From: Trichodesmium sp050015995
Lineage (GTDB): Bacteria > Cyanobacteriota > Cyanobacteriia > Cyanobacteriales > Microcoleaceae
Reading direction: 5' to 3'
Assembly: GCF_050015995.1 (NCBI RefSeq)
Contig: NZ_JBNHEP010000223.1
Coordinates: 62,001-126,000, forward strand
Length of the DNA stretch: 64,000 nucleotides
The translations under genes and the position numbers were made by a program. The notes below the pieces were generated by a model that was given only the letters and a program-made list of their open reading frames with translations, searched no databases and was not told where the DNA came from. Numbering within the stretch: position 1 is the first letter of the stretch; every line of letters starts with the position of its first letter. Below, piece by piece: positions 46,104-54,500 of this stretch.

Positions 46104-46183
46104 CTTTTTTTTTGTTAATTAGTTCAAAATATTTTTAGTCGTCAAATAGGGGGCAATAATCATCTTCAAAAAATATTTACCCT

Positions 46184-46270
46184 AGGACTTACGCAGAGAC
46201 CATCTATATAGCGTTCAAAACTATAACGTTATAGTTTTTCTACTCTATATATAGTACCTTGGCGTAAGTT
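46184..46270. repeat. MITE-like element, family AGGACTTACGCA, copy 2, between grxC and gshB
   Basis: It runs from AGGACTTACGCAG to GGCGTAAGTT. Its centre has a perfect 22-base palindrome (46217-46238, centred on ATAACGTTAT). An RNA copy would fold strongly inside the likely grxC-gshB transcript. Confidence 0.65.
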
Positions 46271-46327
46271 CTGTACCCCTCTAAAAGCATAAATTCTAGT
46301 AAAGTTTTTTTGTTACCAGATTTGATA

Positions 46328-46588
46328 CTAAACTGCTAGAAGTTGGTCTAGTTTCCCTTGAGCTTCTAATCCATGTAGCTCATCACAGCCGCCGATATGT
46401 TGGTCATTGATAAAAATTTGGGGCAAAGAACGACGGCCATTTGCTCTCACGGCCATCTTTTCCCGTTCTACATCATCCCCATCTATAGCGTATTCCTGAT
46501 AGTTTACTTGTTTTTTTTCTAAAAGGGCTTTAGCACGAATGCAAAATGGACAACTTGACCAGGTATAAATTTCTACGTTAGCAGACAT
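46328..46588 (-). CDS. grxC: Glutaredoxin (GrxC-type)
   Basis: The 86-residue protein has the active site W-S-S-C-P-F-C-I-R, the T-V-P-like S-L-P-Q-I-F turn, and G-G-C-D-E-L at the end, the glutathione-binding signature. It reduces disulfides and glutathionylated proteins using GSH made by the next gene, gshB. The active site is dithiol (C-P-F-C) rather than the more common C-P-Y-C. Confidence 0.95.
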   Translation of the reverse strand: MSANVEIYTWSSCPFCIRAKALLEKKQVNYQEYAIDGDDVEREKMAVRANGRRSLPQIFINDQHIGGCDELHGLEAQGKLDQLLAV

Positions 46589-46712
46589 AATCGATTACCA
46601 ATAAGCAATATTTCTTAACTGATTGTAATATTAACTTGCTATTTGGGAATGTTTTTAGATTTTAGATATTTTTTCTGTATATATACTAGGAAATTAATTC
46701 AACTTCAATACG

Positions 46713-47447
46713 ATGTCCTTGACCTTAGACATATACCCCCCTATATTACACGAAGACGATAAATCTTCTGGAGTTGTCTTAGTCCTCCAGGGATTTGATG
46801 TAGACAAATCAGAGTATGCGGCCATAGCATCCGAGTTGAGTCAGAATAAATTCTGGGTTATTGTACCCAACTGCTTTCCTGCTCGAAGAAATTACCTTTG
46901 TCCAGAGGATAGTTCTGCAGCGAAGGTTCTCTCATCGCTGGAGCTTTCCAGGTTTCAGGATCTTGAAAAAGCTCTTCAAACTGGAGTTGTTTTGCTAGGA
47001 CATTCGGCTGGTGGACTAGCTGCCTTTGGAAGTAATGACGCTAATTCTTCAGAATTACCCTATAAACTAATTGCGATAGTTACCTATGGGTCAAACGCTC
47101 CATTCAATACCAAGATTACTAGCCCGTTGCCTCCTGTGCTTATGCTATCTGGGGAAAAAGATTCAGTAATTACTTCTGAAATTTCAAGAACTGCGTTTCA
47201 GAGAATATCAGCATCAACAAAAACCTTCATTGAGTTTGCAGGACTTAATCACTACAGTATAAATGACAATCCTCAACCTAGTGGTCCTCCTATTGAAGTG
47301 AATATAGCTGACTTCTCTAATCAAGACTCGGTTAAATTGATATCCTCTGTTGTTAGCTCATTTGTCCGTGCTGTTGAAGCCCAACAGGAGAACTGGCTGA
47401 GTTCCCTTGATCGAGACATTGTTGAAGCGATCGTCTATTCTGAATAG
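46713..47447 (+). CDS. Alpha/beta hydrolase with GHSAGG nucleophile motif
   Basis: The 244-residue protein has the alpha/beta hydrolase triad: Ser in L-L-G-H-S-A-G-G-L-A-A-F, Asp in S-G-E-K-D-S-V, and His in G-L-N-H-Y-S-I. An oxyanion-type segment V-L-Q-G-F-D lies before it. It resembles dienelactone-hydrolase or chlorophyllase-like enzymes, and the natural ester is unknown. Base composition is noticeably more GC-balanced than in neighbours, so transfer is possible. The ATG at 46713 follows directly on the grxC upstream region; the two genes diverge. Confidence 0.8.
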   Translation: MSLTLDIYPPILHEDDKSSGVVLVLQGFDVDKSEYAAIASELSQNKFWVIVPNCFPARRNYLCPEDSSAAKVLSSLELSRFQDLEKALQTGVVLLGHSAGGLAAFGSNDANSSELPYKLIAIVTYGSNAPFNTKITSPLPPVLMLSGEKDSVITSEISRTAFQRISASTKTFIEFAGLNHYSINDNPQPSGPPIEVNIADFSNQDSVKLISSVVSSFVRAVEAQQENWLSSLDRDIVEAIVYSE

Positions 47448-47925
47448 AAATCCCAGATTGACCATAATATTAAGTAGAGTTTGTCAAGTGCAGTTAATAT
47501 TCACTGATAATAAGTAATACTATTTCACTTTAAAGATGTCATAATTAGTTCAGCAGGACTTACGCATAACCACCATATCTCGTAGGGGTTATTCGCGAAT
47601 CACCCCTACAGATAGCATATAATATCATGTTCGGTTAAATAGTTATTATAATTAAAGCTCGTAGTAGGGCTGAAGCCCTACTACAAACCATATACTTTAT
47701 TATAAGTGATTATCCGAACATAATATAATTCAACTATTTAGTCTAAACTCCAGTGTTCAGATAAATATATTTTTGTAATTATTATATAGCGAATACATCA
47801 GAATATTCGCACTGCTCCCTTCTAGAGTTTGCGTTTATAGGAAAAGGTAGAGAATATAGAAAATTGTAGAATTTAACAACCTGTAGAGAAGTTCCATGGA
47901 ACTTCCCTAAATTATGGGTGGTTGA
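47448..47925. other. Repeat-rich spacer
   Basis: Contains a diverged GTAATACC-family fragment (about 47514-47550), a half AGGACTTACGCA element near 47549-47610 and an ATATCATGTCCGG-family copy. No gene was seen. Confidence 0.45.
47622..47726. repeat. MITE-like element, family ATATCATGTCCGG, copy 2
   Basis: Ends are ATATCATGTTCGG and CCGAACATAATAT. The inner hairpin GTAGTAGGGCT/AGCCCTACTAC is shorter than in copy 1, as if the loop side had been deleted. Confidence 0.7.
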
Positions 47926-49650
47926 CTATGAAGCAATAACATAATCAATAAGTTGTGCTAGTCGTTGACGCAAAGTTTCTAAACCAAGTCCCTGAGCAGC
48001 AGAAATAAATACAGCCATCGGATATTCTTCGTGAGCAAATCTTAAAGTATCTCCATCTACTTGATCAATTTTGTTAAAAGCAACTAAAGCAGGTCCAGGA
48101 GTTTCTGGCATTTCTGCCAAAATAGTCATCACAGAACGTATTTGACTTTGCCAAGCGGGATGAGACAGATCGACCACATGAAGTAAAGCATCTGCATCCG
48201 TAACTTCTTCCAGAGTTGCCCGAAAAGCATCCATCAGAGTAGGAGGCAGTTCGTGAATAAATCCCACCGTGTCAGTAATCACAATTGTAGTTGGTTTTCC
48301 ACTAACAGTATCAGGAACACTCAGACGACGAGTAATAGGATCTAGAGTCGCAAACAATTTGTCTGCTGCATAAACTTCTGAATTAGTAAGTGTATTTAAT
48401 AATGTAGATTTACCAGCATTCGTATATCCAACTATTGCCACTGTTGGTACTTCTTGACGTTGACGATGTTGGCGAAGACGGGAGCGATGTGCTTGTAACT
48501 GATTAACCTCTTTCTGCAATCGAGATATTCGTGCATTAATTGCCCGACGCTCTGTTTCTAACTTGGTTTCACCAGGTCCTCTCGTACCAATACCACCACC
48601 AAGACGAGACATCGCTTCACCTCGACCTGTAAGACGAGGAATAGTATATTCTAGTTGAGCAAGTTCGACCTGTAATTTTCCTGCGCGAGATTGAGCGCGT
48701 TGGGCAAAAATATCCAGAATAACTTCGGTGCGGTCTACAACTCTAACACCAATTTTTGTTTCTAGGTTGCGTACTTGAGCAGGGGAGAGGTCGCGGTCAA
48801 ATACAACGAGGTTAGCTCCCACAGTTTGAACGCTCAGAGCAATTTCTTGGACTTTACCCTCTCCTACAACTGTCTGGGGATGAGGATGCGATCGCTTCTG
48901 ATGTACCGTCTTTAATACTTGACCTCCAGCAGTATCAACAAGTCGAGCTAGTTCAGCTAATCCATCTTCAAATTCCTGATTGGTCATTTTATCTATTTTT
49001 AGCCCCACCAGCAGCACTAGGTCTTGGTCAGAATCAACCTCTTGAGCAATAAATTCTCGTTCAAATTCTGCTTCTAGTCCATCAACCAAGTCAATAAAAT
49101 CTTGTTTGGCAACCATATCAAGACTTAGAGCAGGTGACACGCTCCAAAACTTCAGAGCTTGAAGATCGGTATTTTCACGTTCGTGTGTGGGAATGGGTAA
49201 CAGGTGAGCTAGATAAGCTTGTTTAATGTAACCTGTTGCTCCTCCACCCCGACGTTTAAACCCTTCACCTGTGAGAGTCAGTATCACCAGAGCATCAAGT
49301 CGTTGAATCACCATTGCAGTCAGAGCAGCTTCCGAAGGTACTTCTGATTTTAGGTTGGTAGCGATACAACGAATACCACTAAGACGACCTGCACCATAAC
49401 GGGGTAATTCCAGAGGTGGAATTTGGGTTTGGCGGGGTGTGCCAATTCCCACCCGGATAATTTGTCCCCTACGATTAATGTATACGCAGACTGGTTGGCC
49501 AACTTCTGTGCTAATGGAGGCTACTCTTTGGGCAAATTCCGAGGTAGTTAGGCGATCGCCTGGTAGTCGCTGATGGTACAACCTTTGCAGTTGTTTAAGT
49601 TGGTTAGATTTTAGACCTTGAAGATTTCCGTAGATGGTTTCGATAGGCAT
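47926..49650 (-). CDS. hflX: GTPase HflX
   Basis: The 574-residue protein has an N-terminal cyanobacterial extension of about 190 residues (L-P-R-Y-G-A-G-R-L-S-G near 85), the HflX domain with H-P-H-P-Q-T-V-V-G-E-G-K, R-L-G-G-G-I-G-T-R-G-P-G-E-T-K-L, and a G domain with V-G-Y-T-N-A-G-K-S-T (about 407), D-T-V-G-F (about 461) and N-K-I-D (about 528). HflX splits stalled ribosomes and is a heat-stress GTPase. No partner gene such as hfq is beside it. Confidence 0.95.
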   Translation of the reverse strand: MPIETIYGNLQGLKSNQLKQLQRLYHQRLPGDRLTTSEFAQRVASISTEVGQPVCVYINRRGQIIRVGIGTPRQTQIPPLELPRYGAGRLSGIRCIATNLKSEVPSEAALTAMVIQRLDALVILTLTGEGFKRRGGGATGYIKQAYLAHLLPIPTHERENTDLQALKFWSVSPALSLDMVAKQDFIDLVDGLEAEFEREFIAQEVDSDQDLVLLVGLKIDKMTNQEFEDGLAELARLVDTAGGQVLKTVHQKRSHPHPQTVVGEGKVQEIALSVQTVGANLVVFDRDLSPAQVRNLETKIGVRVVDRTEVILDIFAQRAQSRAGKLQVELAQLEYTIPRLTGRGEAMSRLGGGIGTRGPGETKLETERRAINARISRLQKEVNQLQAHRSRLRQHRQRQEVPTVAIVGYTNAGKSTLLNTLTNSEVYAADKLFATLDPITRRLSVPDTVSGKPTTIVITDTVGFIHELPPTLMDAFRATLEEVTDADALLHVVDLSHPAWQSQIRSVMTILAEMPETPGPALVAFNKIDQVDGDTLRFAHEEYPMAVFISAAQGLGLETLRQRLAQLIDYVIAS

Positions 49651-49806
49651 TCCTAGCCACGTTTTTGTGGCCCCTCTCTATACTACTTTATAAATATTAT
49701 AAATATATAAACATTTAATTATAATCTATAATCAAAATTTTTGCAATTAACATAATTTTTTTCTTGCTTATGATATATCAAAGATGATTTTATAGGACAA
49801 GTAACT

Positions 49807-50418
49807 ATGTTTAATTTCTTAATGGAAAACTCTTCTCCACCAACTGTTCAGGAAATTGCTTTTGCTTTTCGTCGTTGGGGTTGGGTTGGTTTTTGGGTGC
49901 AAATAGTATTTGCTTTTATTCCAATTATAATTTTGATATTTGCCCTATTTTTTACTAATAATCCTGACTATACTAGACCAGGAAATTTATACATAGGAGA
50001 ATTTTTAGCCTTTGGTTGTCTATCAGCACTCATTTTTACTATTTACTGGTGTTTTCGTTATGTACAGTTATCTAAAAAGCTAGAAAACCCCCAAATGCGC
50101 CCTCCAAAAGCAGACGTAATTCAATGTTTATGGATTGGGTTAATTGCTAATATTTTAGGAATGCTTTGTGCAATAGTAGTTGCTATGGGTAAAGTAGCAA
50201 CCTTGTTATGGCAAATGTTATCTATTCCCCAAGGAGCCTCAGTAATTAGCACTCCTGGTAGTAATCAAGCCATAATTAACAGAGGTACTTTAGTTGTACC
50301 GTTAGATATGGTAGGGGTACAAGCCATGTTAAGTACCATTGCTGCTGAGTTAGCGGGTATTATAGTTGCTTTGTGGCTGTTAAGTTTGGTTAGTCAACAT
50401 CATTCTCAGCATTCTTAA
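49807..50418 (+). CDS. DUF3611-family membrane protein (Tic21-like)
   Basis: The 203-residue protein has four TM helices (about 25-50, 58-82, 105-130 and 160-195) and cytosolic charges R-R-W-G-W-V-G-F-W near the start. The pattern matches DUF3611 (PF12263), the family of the chloroplast Tic21/PIC1 protein. In plants that protein is tied to iron or protein import; the cyanobacterial role is unclear. Two Mets are possible starts, at 49807 or five codons later. Confidence 0.8.
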   Translation: MFNFLMENSSPPTVQEIAFAFRRWGWVGFWVQIVFAFIPIIILIFALFFTNNPDYTRPGNLYIGEFLAFGCLSALIFTIYWCFRYVQLSKKLENPQMRPPKADVIQCLWIGLIANILGMLCAIVVAMGKVATLLWQMLSIPQGASVISTPGSNQAIINRGTLVVPLDMVGVQAMLSTIAAELAGIIVALWLLSLVSQHHSQHS

Positions 50419-50562
50419 GCTTCTGAGCATCAATACTCAAAAGTGAGTAACTCATTAGTAGTAAAGCAAAAATCAGTCCTTAGTTACCCTTAAATCTCAT
50501 TTTCCTGTCTTGCTAAACTAACTTAATGTCTTCTTACTCCTGTAATCCCTACTTAACTTAAT
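50419..50562. other. Short spacer after the DUF3611 gene
   Basis: No gene or terminator stood out. Confidence 0.3.
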
Positions 50563-50735
50563 TTAATATGGAGACAGATCCCACATGGGAGCTATTACCG
50601 AAAAATTAAGGTAAAAAGCCTCTCCTTTAAAGGAGAAACAAGCGGTCGAGGGATGGCGAGGTCTCCCGCTCTTGCGGGAGACCTCGCCATCCCATCCTAC
50701 GGAATTATCCGCAAAGAACCGCTTTTTCAAAATTA
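50563..50735. repeat. Palindromic repeat with a perfect 19-base-pair stem
   Basis: Positions 50651-50669 and 50674-50692 are exact inverses (GGATGGCGAGGTCTCCCGC and complement) around TCTT. Flanks AAGCCTCTCCTTTAAAGG and AGCGGT/ACCGCT words match 18065-18380 and about 25225-25245. Confidence 0.7.
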
Positions 50736-50763
50736 CTTTTTTTGGAGTAAATGGCAAAACTTA

Positions 50764-51120
50764 TGTTATACTTAAATCAGATAGGTGGAGTTCCCCCCGA
50801 TTTTAAGTCTGCTCTTGAAGATAAGTTACAGCCGATAAGGCAGTGGTCTTCAGTGAAGCAGGAAGCTTGTCTCCAAAGCTCAAACCTCGGTTTGGGTAAG
50901 TTTGGGTAAGTTCAGTAGAACGGCAGAATGTAAACTTCACTATAAAATGCTGTCAAGGGAAATACCCTTAAGGAAGTTCCGACTGCCGTAATGGAGCATC
51001 GGAAACCTTCACTGTTTTGCTTCCTGACATAAAACACGACATAAAAAGCGTAGTTCCTCAGTAGGAGGGAAGCGATAGCGTCAATCACGGGAGCATCACA
51101 GACGATTAAATCCTCGTTGA
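50764..51120 (+). ncRNA. Candidate structured leader RNA upstream of a small membrane-protein gene
   Basis: Several stems stand out. CTTAAATC (50771) pairs with GATTTTAAG (50809) over GGTGG/CCCCC. CGGCAG (50921) pairs with CTGCCG (50983), enclosing AAGGG/CCCTT. GCAGGAAGC (50858) pairs with GCTTCCTG near 51019. CCTC (51112-51115) pairs with GAGG in CCGGAGG (51121-51127), hiding the ribosome-binding site. A competing CCTC/GGAG hairpin lies at 51056-51067. The segment is less AT-rich than the surrounding spacer. No known riboswitch class was recognised; an aged repeat or intron piece is an alternative. Confidence 0.35.
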
Positions 51121-51135
51121 CCGGAGGTGAAAAAT

Positions 51136-51354
51136 ATGACCGAAAGATTATACTTGTTAATTTCTGGCTCAGTTTTTGCTCTAGTTGGATTCTTTCACAT
51201 AATAAGGCTAATATATCAGTGGTCTATTCAAGTAGGAGTTTTAGGAATTCCACAATGGCCATCATTGTTAGCTATTGTAGTTGCTGGCTTCTTATCAATC
51301 TGGGCTTTTCGTGTAGCTAGTCATCTTAGCAGTTCTCCTAGTTCTTTTCATTGA
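51136..51354 (+). CDS. Small two-TM membrane protein, unknown function
   Basis: The 72-residue protein has two hydrophobic helices (about 5-25 and 45-62) separated by Y-Q-W-S-I-Q-V-G-V-L-G-I-P-Q-W-P. The ATG at 51136 is chosen over a GTG three codons upstream because GGAGG lies eight bases before it. It is preceded by a candidate regulatory leader. No family name can be given. It runs toward the giant kinase gene and a hairpin separates the two. Confidence 0.7.
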   Translation: MTERLYLLISGSVFALVGFFHIIRLIYQWSIQVGVLGIPQWPSLLAIVVAGFLSIWAFRVASHLSSSPSSFH

Positions 51355-51443
51355 GTAAACTCTCCTCAACTTACTCTAAATTTATCTAGACGATAGTTAA
51401 GCCTACTAGCGCCTCTAGCTTTAAAATGTAGGTAAATTTAAAG

Positions 51444-51486
51444 TATTCTCCCCCTTCCCTACAAGGGAAGGGAGTTGGGGAGTTAG
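51444..51486. terminator. Hairpin between convergent genes
   Basis: CCCCCTTCCCT pairs with AGGGAAGGG around ACA, in the same poly-G/poly-C style as the dispersed repeats. It may act as a bidirectional terminator, though it lacks a clear T run. Confidence 0.4.
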
Positions 51487-51504
51487 GTTTTACCCACAAT
51501 TATT

Positions 51505-54500
51505 TCAGACAATTGGTAAGATAATTGTAAAGGTTGTACCTTCTCCAACTTTAGAATTACAGGTAATTGTACCATAATGTTTTTCTGTAATAATTTGGTG
51601 AGCGATCGCCATCCCTAACCCTGTACCTTTTCCCACCCCTTTCGTCGTAAACCCTTGCTCAAATATTCTATTTTTTGTTTCTGCTTTCATCCCACAACCA
51701 TTGTCTTCAATCTTAATCTGTACTTGATTTTCATCTAGTTGAAAAGTTTGAATATTTATCCGATTCGGTTTTTGTTTAATCTCAGCTAAAGTTTTACCAA
51801 CATTCGCTTCATCAAAAGCATCAATTGCATTTGCCAAAATATTCATAAACACCTGATTCAACTGACCTGCAAAACAGTTGATTTCTGGCAGTTCCGAATA
51901 TTCTTTGATAATTTCTATTGCCGGACGTTTATCGTTTGCCTTGGTACGATGTTTGAGAATTACTAATGTACTCTCTATCCCATCATGGATATTAAATTTC
52001 GTTTTATTCTCTTGATCTTTGCGGGAAAATATTCTCAGACTGGTGCTGATATTTTTCATCTGCTCTACTCCTACATTCATCGACTTTAAAATCTTGGGAA
52101 AATCTGCTCGCAAATATTCTAAATCTATCTCTTCAGCATGATCTTCGATTTCTTCAGCAGAAGTATTCTCTTGATATAGCTGCAAATGCTCTAATAAGTC
52201 ATTCAGGTTGTTTTCAGCTATTAAAATATTGCCAGCAATGAACCCCAAAGGATTATTAAGTTCGTGGGCAACACCAGAAAGCAAAGTTCCTAGTGCTGAC
52301 ATTTTTTCACTTTGAACTATTTGCAGTTGTGCTTTTTGTAAATCTCGCAGTGCAACTTGTGCTTGCTCATAAAGTTGAGCATTTTGCAGAGCAATGGCTG
52401 CTTGAGCGCAGAGAAATTGAATAATTTTCTGACGAGAGCTGGTAAAAACGCCTTTTGTTGTAAGATGCTCTAAGTACAAAATAGCCACTAAATGACCTTG
52501 ATGCAATAGTGGCACACATAATACACTTTGGGGTTGATAAGTCAGCAAGTACCCTTCAAGGATTCCAGCAATCTCAGTTTTAGCTTCATCAATGAGTACA
52601 ACCGACTGTGTATTTTTCACATATTGAATCAAGCGAATTGGGACTGGACTTTCCCTGGTCAGGGGTTGTAAGTGAGTATTTGTGTCTACTGTACCATACG
52701 TTGTCAGTTCTGCTATGGCTCGCAGATGCCATTGGTCAGTTTCTGGAATCAGTAACCCAGCTTTTTGTGCCCCCGCATTAGTGAGAATAATCTGTAGAAT
52801 CTTACCTAATAGTGGCTCTAGCTCTATGATACTGGAGATGGCTTGAGCTGCTTGTAAGATTGAAGCCAAATCCAAAGTATCAGATAATCCCGTACTGTTT
52901 GTTTTAGTCGTGGTTTTTGAGATTAATGTTTGAGTTACCTGCTCAATACTATCAAGGGGATTAAATTCTACCTGTTGCTGTTGCAGAATTGAGGTAAGTA
53001 GTTGAGGGTATTTTGCTTCTAGTTGATTAATCTTAGCTTTAGCTCCCCACCGAGCATAGCAATAGTAAGCTTCTACCATGTAGGTTTGGGCGAATTTTTC
53101 TTTGCCCCAGTGGAGGCATAATTTGGCTGCGAGTTCGTTAGCTAATGCTTCTTCTTGCAGATATTCGTTTTCTTTGGCTCCTGTTATGGCACGGTCATAC
53201 AGCTCGATGGCTTCAAATCGATATCCTAAAACTCGCTTATGTTCTGCTGCGACTAAATCATACTTATGTTGAGCATTCATGGGAGCATGAGTTGCCCAGT
53301 ATTGCATCTTACTCTGATTAGTTTCAACCTTTTCCAGAATACTTTTCTGCAGAGATTTATCGGCATCATCATAACCAGCTAAGTGAGTTAACGAATCATA
53401 GAAATTCCATACATACTCAGCCAAACAACCAGGTACTCCATCCAAATAAGACTCTGCTAATGCAGCATTCTCAACTGCTTCGGGAATTCGCTCGAATAAA
53501 TAGCAAAGAATCAACTTATTCAGATAAACAAAATGGAGTGCCGTGCGGTCATTAGCACTAATTTGAAATGGAACAGATTCAGTTTCATTATAAGCTGTTC
53601 CTATTAGTTCCCATGGAATTTCCGACTCTCCCAATAAATTGAGAACCCCTTGTTCAAAAGCTTGATTCCAAGCCAAGGCATTTTCTTGTTTGATAGTGGC
53701 GAGAGCATGACTTGCAGTTGCCATTTCTTCTTTGACAGCAGAAAGATTATAACCCGTTAAATAAAAGTATTGAGAACGGTATGAGATGGAAACTCCCGCA
53801 AATTGTAAGCTGCCAATCTCAAGTCCAGTTTGGTAAGTCTTGAGCAATAAGGGAATTGCTTCCTTAACATGGCTCGAATGGTGGTTGATGCAAATCCCTA
53901 TAGCATGAGTACCAGCAACACCATCACCTGTTTGGGGGTTTAAATCAAGTTGGCAAGCAAGTTTTCCATATTCAGCTCCCGATATAAAATCCTGTAATGC
54001 CAAAATACAAACTATGCCATAGCAGCAATAAATATGTGAATAATATACTGTATTCCCATATTGGATAGATAACTGCATCAGCTTACAAACTACCCAAGGG
54101 AAAAGACTTGGTTTAGCTTGATAACAAGCAGTCAGTAAGTTTTCCATAATATTGATTTTGGCTAACTGTTTCCGATCTTCCATCAAGGGTAAATAAGCTA
54201 GATCGGTAATAGCTTTACCTTCCATCAATTGCGAAATTGCTGCTAGTTCCACCTGTAAATCCTCAAGAGGTGATTCTGGCACATCCAGTCCTAATAACCC
54301 CAAGAACTCTATACCAATATTGACTGCTGATAACTGTTGGCTTTGAGCCATCTTAGCCTGAATTTTAATTTCATGCACTTTCACCAGATCGAGTAAGTCT
54401 AACCCGCGAGCAATAATTTGCTCTATTATGGTTTCCATCAATTCAAAATCACCAGTCAGATAAGCTGCTTCTGCATAATTTTCATGTAACTTTAAAGCTA

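Noticed and set aside
50800..51060. Known riboswitch or 6S/RNase P/tmRNA in the structured leader
   Set aside because: None of the conserved boxes I know (cobalamin, glutamine, fluoride, RNase P, tmRNA ends) could be matched.
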